Source: Sitta carolinensis (Eukaryota > Chordata > Aves > Passeriformes > Sittidae). From it: DNA of 64,000 nt. The stretch lies in the NCBI GenBank assembly GCA_032173965.1, contig JAVUNC010000025.1, positions 14,522,001-14,586,000 of the forward strand, in the 5' to 3' direction. Positions within the stretch are counted from its first letter, which is position 1; every line of letters begins with the position of its first letter. Positions 48,793-60,391 of this stretch are shown here, piece after piece. The position numbers and the translations under genes are program-made. The notes below the pieces were generated by a model that made no database searches, was not told the origin of the DNA, and worked only from the letters and a program-made list of their open reading frames with translations.

Positions 48793-51772
48793 CATCACAG
48801 CTGGTTTATCTTTAGAGACTGATACATGGTTATGTTTTTTCACAGCCAAACTGTCATCAGACCCTTCAAAACCTTGTTTCTGTAAGCATGAGGCCTTAGG
48901 TCAATGCTCTATTTCAGCTATCAGCCCTTCTAGACAAAAAGAAGTATTTCCCTGATCTCTCTGGTGACAGGAATATTTGGCTTCTTTTTGAAACACCAAG
49001 ATGCAAGCTATTCCCCCAAAATTCCCTGTCCTATCAAGAAGAAGGTAAGTCATCAGCCCTGTAAAAAGAAGGTGTTTATACAGAGGTGTGGGATATATTT
49101 CTCCTGGGTACTGAAATTCCTAGTAATGATTCTCTGGTCAGTCTGCAGCCTCACCAATGCCCTTGGATCCTTACCCCACCCAGTTCCATCACTGGCCTTA
49201 CAAACAGTCCCAGCTATCCTAGGACTCAAAAAGATCTACATAAATGTCTTCAAAAAACATTGAGGTGACATATAGTGTTATATTAATGTTGGCTGAACAG
49301 CAAAGTCTCTGAAACAATTTTGAGGAGGTGGGTTTCTTTTGGGAAGAAGAAAGTCTTAGTGACAAGAGAGACCTTGAAACCTGTCTCTGCCCGTCCAGCT
49401 CGAGGGCCAGCTGGCTGCTTCTCTCCAGCCAGGATGCTCAGCAAATTCAGAGATCATTCCTTCCCAGCACAGCAGTTCCCAATATCGGTATCTTCCTAAA
49501 ATAAATTCATTTTTAATAAATTTTCATTTTCTAAACTAAAAGAATTTTACCAAAAAGGTTTGCTCTGCAACTGTGGTAACCTCATTCCCTTACTGTCAGT
49601 GTTCATTGGCTGCTTCCCTTACTCTGACACCCACCAGATAATTTCATTTGAAAGCACTCAAAAACACATCACCATATTTTGAATTGGATTTCGTTATTAA
49701 CCCTATCACATATGCAGAGATTTCTAGAATTTAAATATTTTCTAAATTAAGGATACTGTCTGGAGGCTTATTTCTCTCGAGCGATGCTAACACTGGAAAA
49801 TAAATAAATAAACAACAACATTAAGGGAGAGGAAAGAAATATTTAAAGATTTATTCAAAAAAGCTTGAAATTATTTGGCCTGCAGGATCCGTTTCAATAT
49901 GAAAAAAAAAAAAACATTTCTGCTCAGAAATATGCATATTTTCTTTCCCTTATGCAGAGAAGTAGCACAATCTTCAAGAGGCAGACAGCATCTGACTTTC
50001 AATACCTACAGCCTCTTTTGCTTAAGAACAAAATCAAAGCTACTCAAAGCCCTGGGTCACATCTTCAGTTAGCCATTTCACATGCAACTTTTCAAGGGAA
50101 AAAAAAAAAATGGCATGGGTCTAATCCAAACCCTTTGAAGTAATTTTTTTGAGGTTCAATGAACTTCAAATCAGGGGTTTGGGGGGTTTTATGTTCAAAG
50201 TTATTTTCTCCCCTTATTTTTAATTTTTTTTTTCTGTAAATATTTTAATTTTTTTAAATTTTAACAAAACTCTTCAGTGCCAGTTCACAACACTGGAATT
50301 ATTCTAGATAGGTAAAAAAACATGGGGGTTTTTTTTTTTTTTTTTTGTTATCAAAATCTATTTTTTCCCACTATTGTATGAAATACTTATATTTTTCATG
50401 AAATACCAAAGATGAAATACATCTCAAAGAAACCTGCTGAAAACTTAGGAACTACAAAACCCATTTTGGTTGATTTATCCTTTCCATGACTGATGCCATT
50501 TCAAAGTCCTATTTTCTGAAGGTCCAACATATTGAAGGAAAAAAGATTAAAAATTTATGATAAGCATGAGATACTCAAAAATTGAAGCAGTTGAGTCCTT
50601 TGTTTTTACAATTCATAAAAACACACCTGGTCTATAAACTCAGAGTCCTTTTTTCCTCCTCCTTCAAAATAAGGTATATCTGAATTTAAAAAAAAAATAT
50701 TAAAAAATTAAAAGTATTTTTGTTTTTTTTTTCTAAATACTTCTATCAATAAGAACACACAGTGACACGTCTCAGTTGCCAGAATGACTTATGCCCCTTT
50801 ACTTCGACAGGAATACATGTATTTATGCAGAAATGGACAGGTTGGTAATTTCTTATATGACTGACTGTGCTCCTTTTTGCATAATATGCTTTCACGAATA
50901 GTCAAGCAAGAGCAGCCCACTTACTTTAACAATAATAAATTAGTCTGTCTGATTCAGAGAGGATGTGAGTGGGGGGAGAGGGAGAGCAAGAATTAAAGTT
51001 TTGTGCGGTTCTGCTGAAATTCAAGCCAAACAATCCCCACACACCCATACATATAAAAAGGAGGCTCTGGAGAAGTAGAAGTTCTGTAGAAAACCAAATT
51101 TTAAGACCTGACTGGCCTTTGGTTATGTCAGGAAATGAAGATTGAGCAGCTGCACTGACGTTTTGTTTCTGGATAGCAGGACTGTAGTGGCTCACTGCTC
51201 ATTGCTATGCCAGCATGCCTTCTACACAAGTTTTGATTAAGGTTAAACACAAATGAGAAGGCAATGCATTTCAGCTTCCATCAGTGTGTCACTGACAAGC
51301 AGTGTGAGTAAGTGACCTGCCATGGCTGCCCAAGCCAAAGCATTCTTGTTTGGGTAACTCAAGAACAAGAATTTCTCATGTGCAATTCAGAAAGGGCATG
51401 CTGTAAAGAAATGAAATTCTGCTTTACTCTTGCACTGCAAAAGTCCATAGAGCCTACCTTCACAGTTATTCATGTCATATAAAAGAATGCCTGAATTACC
51501 ATGCACAATGAAATCTAAATGGCAAATATAAAAAAAAAAAAACTAATACAGTATATGATGAATTAAGTGTGGAGATAAAAACAGACACAGCATAATCACT
51601 ACCTGCCGCAGGTAATGATAAAATTTGATCATGAAAGAATAGGTCTGTATGCATGTAGGGTATTAGTCAGCCCTCAAAGGGAAATATTAGTCAGAAACTA
51701 AGACTTAGCAATATAATGCACAGAAAAGCTGTGCAGGACTAGCCAGAACATTTTGTGTTAAGTCCTGCAATT
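48793..51772. other. AT-rich noncoding stretch, no gene recognised
   Basis: Frames of 60-99 codons without recognisable motifs. Homopolymer runs at 49901-49914, 50101-50110 and 50329-50346, and AT-only stretches at 50200-50270 and 50685-50735. Confidence 0.55.
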
Positions 51773-52167
51773 AGCACCTTTTCTGGTAACACCTCACGTT
51801 AATTCTTGCTCAGGAAAGGTAGCAGCACCTCGCACACAGGTAACACTGGTCCTTCAAGAGACCTGCTGGGCTTTTCTCAAACTCCAGCTCAAGGTCAGGG
51901 CTCAGGCTAAGAGAGGCAGGAAGCTCAGGGAAGAATCTCCAGGGGGAGTCCAGGCACGGGCAACAGCTTTTGTTGCACGGATGGTGTTGAGCTTTCCTTG
52001 GTTGGTGATATTTGGGAGAGGTTTTGTACCTGGTCACTTCAGGGTGGTGTGGGTGAGAGTTTGAGAAAAGCCCAGCAGGTCTCTTGAAGGACCAGTGTTA
52101 CCTGTGTGGGAGGTGCTGCTACCTTTCCTGAGCAAGAATTAACGTGAGGTGTTACAGAAAAGGTGCT
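51773..52167. repeat. Long inverted duplication, about 112-bp arms, 172-bp spacer
   Basis: The left arm 51773-51884 and right arm 52057-52167 are reverse complements over their whole length with only two differences: one extra G in the left arm (TTCTGGTAAC vs TTCTGTAAC) and one G/C mismatch (CCTCGCAC vs CCTCCCAC, left position 51832). Identity is therefore about 98%. The spacer 51885-52056 is unique sequence. The flanks (CTGCAATT on the left, GATATATG on the right) show no target-site duplication, and the arm ends lack known transposon termini. A snap-back or template-switch inverted duplication is the most likely origin. If transcribed, it would give a 112-bp double-stranded stem. Confidence 0.9.
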
Positions 52168-53714
52168 GATATATGGTAGTGTTAATAACTCTTATCTCAG
52201 CAGCTGGGAAGTCTTTAGCTATGTAAGGTTTTTGCTCTAGGAGAAAGTTCCAGGTAACTTGAATGCTTAAGAAAGAGGTCTTTAGGTAGAATTGCTGTTT
52301 CACAAAACTGAGTATTTTGACATTAATCAGTTAAGGTAAGATTCATCTCACCTACCTTTAGAGTCCCAGTGTTCACAGCTAAGGTATTCCTGGAGAAAAA
52401 TAGGTGCTTTTAAGACTTCGGTCACCAGATAAAATACTGACTTTTGCTTTAAGTTGAGAGAAATCATGCACTAAAAATACCCATTTATCTGCACTGACCA
52501 CAGAAGGAGCCTAGGATGTCTGATTTGGATGCAAATGCCTACAGTATAGAAATCTGCATTAATCATATGCCTACCGAGCAACAAAGCAACTAATATAATA
52601 TAATTGTAGAAAAATATCTTGGAATTTTTTGTTCTCTCTATTTTTTCCCATTTCCTATGAGAAACCACACTTCCTCTCCTTTTTAGTCCCTCTGCCTTCT
52701 TTTTTCTATGTTCTGAAATTTCTTGTGGTCCTCTGAAGTGAACGTGTCTTGCTCTTTTCAAAACAGGTATAATCTCATAAAAGGCATTAAATATATTTGG
52801 AACAAACTATAAAAAGCAAAAATACATCTGCTAGCTCTGTTATCAGAGAAAGATTCCCAGGAAGTCATCAACCTAATTCATAGATATTGTAAGATCGTCA
52901 AATGTTCTGGATCAAACTATCTAGGCATCTTAATTCAGAAAGAGAACATGGGAATGTTTGTACTGGACTGCACTTGCATTACATTATCAGCTCTGAAATT
53001 AAAAGAGCTCTCATCAGTGATATTATCTTGAGATAAGGTGATCAGTTCACTCAAAGGTAAGGAAGTCAGAACGCTGTTGGCATCTGTCCAGTTACACATA
53101 TTAGGGAAATTACCCAAGTCTTGGAAAAGAGATGAGTAAAAGACAGGCTCAGGTGATCTTCTCTAAATATTTCTAGACTGAGGGGCAAAAAAAAAGGTAG
53201 AAAATTGTTGAGAGGATTGCTAGGTACAAATGAAACAGTCTGGATTTCATGGAGATACTGGCTACATTCCCCTGAAAGAAAATGTGATGCTGAAGAAATG
53301 ACCTGTATCACATTGGTAAGGTAAATAATTTGCTTGTTAGAAAATAGCTGAAAACTTCAAAAAGGTCTGAAAACTAGACAGGCAAGAAAAGATATTTAGA
53401 GAATAATTCATACTATTAAATCTAGCATAATATATTTTGAATGTGGCAAAGATAACAAAAATAATAAAAGTGTCTCTTATTTTATACCATCAGTAGAAAT
53501 ATAGACGGTAAAAAAAATAATTGAAAATTGTTGTTAATGAAAAGTAATTGACATTACTGAAACCTGGTGAGAGTCATTTCTTAAATTATTAAATCATAGC
53601 TTATAACCTGTTTGGGAAAGGCTGTGTAAGGAAAAGAGGTTGGAAGTATGCTCATTTTAGAAGGCAATTACTTGCTTTAGAATTATTGATAACTTAGAAC
53701 AGCAGGACCTTGAA
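52168..53714. other. AT-rich noncoding stretch, no gene recognised
   Basis: Minus-strand frames of 96 (52471-52761), 60 and 81 codons have no recognisable family. Nothing else seen. Confidence 0.55.
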
Positions 53715-54190
53715 CATGCATTGATCAACGAGCGGGTTCTGATGAGGGGTTGCTGCAGATCATCCGACCAAACTAGAGAATAGCATGAACTCATCCTGGC
53801 TTATCAGTGACGTGGCACAAGTGGTGAGTTCTTGGAGGGTTCAGCTCAGTGAATGCATGCTGCAGGTTTCAATCGGCTTACAGGAAATAGTAAAGTTTCT
53901 GATATAACACTTTTCTCAATTCTAAAACCAAACCATGCTCGACCCAACGGGAGGCAACTCTTGTATAACAAAGCAGATGACTGAATCGTTAGGATGATAG
54001 TTGGCTGTTATCTGAAGATCAATAGTAGCAATCCAATTGTGCTCAACGTTGGCAAGGACAGGCCGGTTTCAAAGGGCTTTGTAGATAGGCAGATAGATAA
54101 GCAGTACTTCAAAAGTGGTAATTTCCCCAAAGCCAAGAAAAAGTACAAACAAAACTGGAAGAGAGCACGACGACTCAAGAGAAACTCTAA
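53715..54190. other. CpG-dense block of unknown origin
   Basis: About a dozen CpG dinucleotides occur in under 480 bases (for example ACGAGCGGG, CATCCGACC, TGACGTGG, CAATCGGC, GCTCGACC, AACGGGAG, GGCCGG, GCACGACGAC), while neighbouring DNA goes hundreds of bases with almost none. CpG retention suggests a recent insertion or sequence unmethylated in the germline. A 71-codon frame (53994-54209) ends in a Lys/Arg-rich tail (WKRARRLKR) but matches no family I know. No retroviral or LINE motif was recognised in any frame. Confidence 0.5.
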
Positions 54191-54379
54191 GCACTTGAAA
54201 AATAATTAGTTAGAATCTTCACTTCCACAGTAAAGAAAATGACCAAAACCTTGGGATATTATATGTTTGAGAGGAAACCTAGCAAAAAGACAGCAAGTGA
54301 CAGCACACATGTAAGCAAACACCAGTTAGGGTAATTCAATCCAGGTAAGTAGGGGAGGAAGAATAAAGAGGCACTATTG

Positions 54380-54900
54380 AACCCAGGCTGATCAACACCA
54401 GTGCAATCAGAATTTGTGCTGGGTTATGGGACCGAGGATCACCTCTGTGACCCAATCCAAAGCTGAAGACCTCGACCCCCTGTCCTGTCCCCTCCTGAGG
54501 CTGTCCCAGGAAAAGTGCCAACCCAAAGACCCTCAGAGGGACTGCCAGGACGGGGGGTTTGTTGGGGTTCCCCCAAAAGCTAAGGCGGGGTTTTGGGAGG
54601 ACCATTGTGGTGGCACCTGTGTTTGTGTGTGGCAAGGGCAGAGCAGGGGACCCTGCCAGCTGTGACAGGACAGGCTGAGCATCTCAGCCTGGCTGCTGCA
54701 GGCACCACTTTGTACTTACACAGGTACAGCGGGGCCCACTTTGGGCTTTCACCCAAACCAGCCAGAGGAGAAGAGGATGTGTTCCCACAGGGAACTCAGC
54801 ATCTCCCAGCTGGCCCCGTGCACCTGGGGCTCTGCCCAGGAAATGGGTTTGGTCCCTTCCTGCAGCCTGTGCTTGCTGGAAACAAAGAGAAGCGTTAGCA
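54380..54900. other. GC-rich block with frames open on both strands
   Basis: An abrupt GC-rich stretch of about 500 bases in AT-rich DNA. Frames of 83-101 codons are open in two plus-strand and three minus-strand registers, so they reflect composition. Phrases such as CAGCCTGGCTGCTGCAGGCA and GCTCTGCCCAGGAAATGGG look like old noncoding exon or mobile-element sequence, but I cannot assign a family. Confidence 0.45.
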
Positions 54901-56988
54901 GATAGGTGGCAACATTTCCTAAGTGAAAACAGAAGCACTGACCATTAGAAATCTCCAATGTTCAAAATATTCCTGTCCTGTATTGGAAAAGAATACTCTG
55001 CAAGATACTGGCCACCAAAAGGAATACGACACACTACATCCAAAAAAACTAAGAACGAACAAATAAACAAACAAAAAAATCCAAAACAACCACTAAATCA
55101 AAAAGAAAACGATATATAAATTTTCTCTGTATTCTTTTAATTCTGATGAAATATGAACAAGACTCATCAAAACAAACATCTAGCCTCTGTGTTTGTGATT
55201 TTTTAATTTGCTGTTGGATGGGATTGTAGCACCTTTGTTTTTTACTAAAGCAAAACAATTTCTGGATGCTTCCAACACCACAAAGTTGGAAGAAAATTAT
55301 TTGCCAGGTTTCAAACAGAAAACCATTCAGCAGTGGTTCAGTAGATCAGCTAGCCTGGCATCAGCCTCGAGAAAATTACACAAAAAATTAAAAAGGAGCC
55401 AACTGATAAGTATTAAGATAGAGAAATAAAGACTTAATGACAACAAAAATCATTTAAAACAAAATCACACCAAGGAAACCTTAATTCTTCATTTGAGGGG
55501 ATTCTGTTTGATCACTAAATTTAACTTCAGAGACCAAGTGCACTTTTTTTTTGCATTTGCTGCAGTATTATGGAATTTTCTGATTAAAATTGACACTGTA
55601 GAATATGGCACACTTTAGATGGGATAAGATTTGGGCCAAGAAGAATTGTCAGATGGTGAACATTTGCTGATGGGAGTATTTTCAAAAGAGTCTATGACTA
55701 GCAGTAAGTCTCATCCTATTCCACTTTTTCACTAATTAATGAATTGGAATAAATATTAAAAATTTGATTAAATCTTTACCTTAGGTAAAGGTTGGTTGGA
55801 AGCAATTACTAGGAGACTTGGGCTTACTAAAAAATAAAAAAAAAAAAATGGTTTTAAATATATTCAAGCACAACATAATTCAACTGAAAAGAAGAGTGTG
55901 TGTGCCATCCCAAGAGTAGGAAAGATGTCCCTCCAAAGCAGCTTTTTTCAGCAATAGCCAATAAGAAATTCAGAACATGCTCCTTGGGCAGTTTTGTAGG
56001 AACATGGGCTATTGCAATCTCTGGACATGCAAGCAGCAGAAGAAGGAGGGCTATTGGCATGCTGCTGACAGTTTAAGGGGCCAAATTTTGAGAAGGACAT
56101 TAGAAAAACAGAAGAAGGTGAAGTAAAAGGTCATAAAAATTGACTTTGAGAGCTGAAGAAAATGTGTTAAAGTGAAAAAAAATTTAACAGCTCCAGTAAT
56201 TTAGCTTTTGAGAGGGCAGGCTGAGAGTGACATGATTGCAGTCTAAATACTTTCAAAGGGAAAAAATAGAAATAGCTAAAGGGTTTTTTAACAAAGACAG
56301 ATATAAAAATAACCATAGCTAGAAATGAAGCCAAATATGAAATCATGCACCAATTTGTAATTGCAAAAGTGATTAGCCACAGGGAAAAAAATATAAAGTA
56401 AAGTCCATCTTCATCTCTTGATGTCTTTAGATCATGAGTAGAAGCCTTTGTGAAACACATTGCTCTGACAGAGAAGTTATTTTTTAAATCAATGTGTTCA
56501 GCTAATAGCCAGCCTGGGAATACAATCCATAGGAATTTTCTATTTTGCCTGCAGCTCTTTTCTTCAAAAAGGCCAGCTCTCTGACTTGGGCAGCAGGCTT
56601 CCCATCCTTGCTCTTACTCCCCTGTTTCTGCCACGGCAGATGCCCAGCTCTGCTTTTTTTGGGCAGGAGGGAGATTTCTGCCATCTCCTGCTGGTTCCCT
56701 TGGGGGCATGCCAACTGATCAACCACTGTGCTGGGGCAGCAGAGATCCCGTGGGGGAGAAGAGGCTTGAAACCCACTCTAGCCCTGTGGCTACTAAGATC
56801 AGACCTCTTTCCCTCTAGTCAGTAACTGAGCGTTGAATAATGAGAAGTACAGAAAGCCACTCCTTTTGGCAAGGTACAAAGGAATCCAGCTAGCATATGT
56901 GTTATAGTTTATGCCAAAAATTAGATGTAAAATCAAGGCTGATAAAGAAGCTTTCCTAATATAGGAAAGATGGACACAACATTTATTT

Positions 56989-57058
56989 AAAAAAAACCAA
57001 AAAAACCCCAAAAACCCCCAAAAAACCCCCAAAAAACAACAACAAAAACCAAACCAAA
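56989..57058 (-). repeat. A/C simple repeat, G4-5T5-6 on the minus strand
   Basis: C runs of 4, 5 and 5 at 57006-57009, 57015-57019 and 57026-57030 are separated by A runs of 5 and 6. A shorter AACCAA unit lies upstream and AACAACAAAAACCAAACC downstream. The minus strand therefore carries GGGGG-T6-GGGGG-T5-GGGG, plus a GG further on, which could form a quadruplex, with an i-motif on the C strand. Confidence 0.85.
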
Positions 57059-58460
57059 CTAAGTATCTTTGAAAGGTTTTTGGAAAGAGGTTTGTCCACC
57101 TACCTCAGATGCCCACAGCTAGGCAGAGGATACCTCCACTGGTCTCTTTTGAGTAAGCAGGGTGTTTAAACCTGAACATTAAAAAGGTGATTAATCAAGT
57201 ACTCTATAATGAACAGCACAATTTAGATCCAGATCAGGTACATGAAATCTCCTTTGTAGGCTGGGCTATGTAACGAGTTCTGCCTGTAAAACCTAAGACT
57301 TCAAATACAATTCAAGTGTAGCAAGGCTTAAAGGGAGAAGTCCTGTATTTTACTAGACCAAGTGATGTATCACAGCTGTATATCAGCTCTAATACTACTA
57401 CTGAAAGGAATAAGAGCAGAGGGAGAAATGCAACTTGTGAACAGAGAAATGCAGTGTTTGGTCACTAAGACATCTGGCAAGAAAGTGGGAAAAAATCTCC
57501 CAGACTTCCAAAAATTTAGAAAAGTATTCGAGCATTTTAAGGAATTTTGGTCTAAATGCTCATAAAGTATCTTTAATCATAAGCAAACCAGACAAAAGGA
57601 ATTGGGCCATCACCTCTCAGTGTCCAATCCCCAGGCTGTCTCTGCAGCCACAAGGGCAGCCCAGGGGTTCAGGCTCCCTCCAGAATCCCAACACAACTCC
57701 TCCTGCCCTGGAACAGCCCCAGCAACGTGGGCAAGGTGTGCTGTGCCTTGAATGATGCATACATTCCAATCCCAGTTTTACCTTATAATAAATTATTTCC
57801 CATGAGGTCTACGTGGAATTTACTAAAACACTAAGCATTATTCATCAATCAAACCACCTGTTTCATCCTAAAAGTTGCCCAATTTTTTTTTTTTCTTGAG
57901 AGAGACATCAGTCTGCACCTTTGAGTTATAACCTGCATTAGTCTGAATTTGCTTTGGGTTTGGGTTTGAGGTTTTTGGCATGGTGAGGTAGGCAGTGAGA
58001 GGAAGAAAAAGACTGACCTGGTGATTTAGGTTTCATTTTGTGGGGAGACATTGCAGATATAGTTTTTTCAGCTTTTGAAGTCTGCTTTCAATAACAAAAT
58101 ACTGTCAAATTCAGGCTTGTTTCTACTTTATCCATGAATCAGTAATCATTTGCAATGCTGTGGATAAGTTTTGCTGACAAATGTTTTTAATAAGGGACAA
58201 ATTTTCACCCCAACCCCCTAACATCAAGAAAATCAGGGTTTTCATGCAAGAACAGCTTTGTTACATACTACTTGCCTTCCATGACTTAGACAAGCCATCA
58301 AAGAACATGTGACAAAAAACAAGCTAGCTATTGAACAGCTCAGTGGATCACAGACAATATAAAGTCTGACTCTTTTTTAATTCAAACCATCCAAAAAGCA
58401 TTTATGAATAATAAACATGCTCCTGTGCTCAAAAATTTTTCACAAATGATTTCTGAAGAG

Positions 58461-58479
58461 AAAAAAAAAAAAAAAAAAA
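58461..58479. repeat. Poly(A) tract
   Basis: An uninterrupted run of 19 A, with an eight-base T run shortly after (58500-58507). Confidence 0.9.
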
Positions 58480-58549
58480 GAGCTAAAGCTGCAATGTATT
58501 TTTTTTTAATAACCAATTCGATCAGAATTATTTCAGGAAATATTGTCAG

Positions 58550-59030
58550 CATTAGCTAGTCATCACACCATGTACTTTTAAGGAACATATTAGATCTATA
58601 AGTGGTCCATCAAGAAAATGATAATTCAGCACTATAAAGTAATTTGAAGGCATGCTTTTAAATATATGGTGTTTAGGAGGATATTGAAACACCCTCACAA
58701 TTCTAAAACATGCTTCATTGTCCAAAGAGTGCTGAGATTTAAGCTGGCTCATAAGTGTTAAGCAATCAATTCTTGTAGACACAGCTTCAAAAACGCTTCC
58801 ATTTAGTCTGGTTGAATTACAAATGAGTTATTTCATTAGCTGAATTATTATTTTGGGATGAACTCCAGAACATTAAAGCTTTACATTTAACCTCCATTAC
58901 AGCCAGAATTGAATTAACCTCTCTTTCCCATATAAAAGTCGCTAATGCACTTTCCCTGTAAAATGCAAATGTCATTACATTATGTTTTGCAGAAAGCACT
59001 TAGAAAAATTCAGTGGAATTAAGGGTCATA
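58550..59030. other. AT-rich, non-repetitive block; possible regulatory element
   Basis: Contains a perfect octamer (ATGCAAAT, 58963-58970), many ATTA/TAAT cores (for example TTCATTAGCTGAATTATTA) and almost no homopolymer. Two minus-strand frames (58552-58782, 58817-58999) are unrecognised. The texture is like that of conserved noncoding elements, but this is inference only. Confidence 0.15.
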
Positions 59031-60185
59031 ATATTTTGGTGCATTCACTTAAAACACTACATTTTAGGAAAATTAGTTCATCTTTCCTCTCTTTGAACGC
59101 TGACACTTAAAGGAACAAGTACATCTGATTTACTTGCTAAAATACCAACTCAGGATCTCAGGGCAGCCACTCAGTGCTGCTGTAACACCTGCTGTACAAA
59201 CAGAAAGGGTTTTGTGGGAAGTTCTGTCTCCAAGGTGGTTAAGGGAATCAATCAGAACTTCTTTCCCTAAAATCTTAAGAATCTCTTTGAAGCCCCTCTG
59301 GGTTTAACTCTCTCCTGTTCGTCATTCAGAATTAGAAGAGAAATGAGAGAAATAAAGCAGAAATTTGCATGTGGCTGGAAATAGGCTGGATTGGAACCAC
59401 ACGAGTTGTGAGTGTCTGTACCTCTGATGCCTATTATCTTCAAATCATGACTGAAGATCCCAAGGGATGTGAGTGGTTTTTCTAGTCACATTTCACCACG
59501 TTTTTCTGATAGTTCTGTTTGAAAGGAGACTGTTGTGACTGCAAGATTTGGCTTTGTTCTGAACGAGAACAGGAAAATTCTCCATGTACTGCAAAGAAAA
59601 AAAATCTTCAAAAAGCTGCACATCAATTAATTATTAACCATTTTAGTATTAGTCATTAGTTATTTTTTTAAAATATGAAACATAGTTATGGATGACAAAA
59701 CAAAACAATGTTAGCCCTGAAACAGGGTATTTTATTTTCAGGAGACACACAAGGTTATGCAGAGTCAATTTTTGTGAACAATATGCATGGACTTAACAAT
59801 TTCAGCTTCAAACAGCAGAAGTGAACTGGACATTGTTCACAACATAATGAACTCAGACATGAGATCTGCTAAGCTGGAAAGATTGAGAAATTTTGTGAGG
59901 AAGCACAAGGAGAAGAGCTGGTATCTATATTAGACATAAATTGCACAAATTGTTTTTTACAGGTGCATCATCAAATCCTGGGATCATAGTCCCTGTCACT
60001 GCTGTGGCAAATGGTTAATAACATGGTTCATTTTTGTATTACATCAGAAGTATGCCCATCAGGAAAAACTAGAGGGGTGGTTTTGCACTCAAAATCATAA
60101 TTCAAAATAAATTTTCTAACTGTAGATGTGAATTTCCCAAAAGAATTTTGTTTTCTGACCGGCTATATTTTTTCCCATTCTGAAG
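59031..60185. other. AT-rich noncoding stretch, no gene recognised
   Basis: No frame of 60 codons or more and no recognisable repeat. The last 30 bases include a plausible branch-point (CTGAC, 60155-60159) and pyrimidine run leading into the candidate exon at 60186. Confidence 0.55.
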
Positions 60186-60357
60186 GCAAGAAGCTCTCAA
60201 GAAACCCATGCCTCAGGAGATGAATGAAGAAATTCCCAGCCACCATCAGCCTACACCATCAGACAAGGATCTCAGAAAAGCCACATCCACAGAACCCAGG
60301 GTTTATCCAAGATTTTCCCTCTTTTCATTGGATTCTCTGAAACGATCCAAAGTGTGA
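60186..60357 (+). CDS. Weak candidate terminal coding exon, function unknown
   Basis: A frame stays open from just after an in-frame TGA (60181-60183) to a TGA at 60355-60357, about 57 codons. Immediately upstream is a good splice-acceptor arrangement: TTCTGAC as branch-point, then CTATATTTTTTCCCATTCTG, then AAG ending at 60185. An AATAAA at 60386-60391 would allow a very short 3' UTR. The peptide is hydrophilic and rich in Pro, Lys, Glu and Ser (from the internal Met at 60208 it begins MPQEMNEEIPSHHQPTPS). I do not recognise it. Open frames this long are common by chance here, and no matching upstream exon was found, so this is a lead rather than a gene. Confidence 0.15.
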
Positions 60358-60391
60358 AAAGCAGTCAATATGAAAAGTGTGTTAGAATAAA

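Larger units (their letters stand above)
54901..58549. other. AT-rich noncoding stretch, no gene recognised
   Basis: Frames of 60-97 codons without identity. GC-richer patches lie at 56560-56760, where three frames overlap on both strands, and at 57600-57740. Homopolymers occur at 55836-55848 and 58461-58479, and the A/C tract at 56989-57058 is listed separately. Confidence 0.5.

Noticed and set aside
53994..54209. 71-codon frame with a Lys/Arg-rich C-terminus, considered as a ribosomal-protein-like retrocopy
   Set aside because: No ribosomal or other family could be matched, there is no poly(A) tail, and upstream sequence does not continue the frame.
54336..54938. Cluster of 83-101 codon frames on both strands as a small gene
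   Set aside because: Five registers open at once indicate base composition; none has recognisable content.
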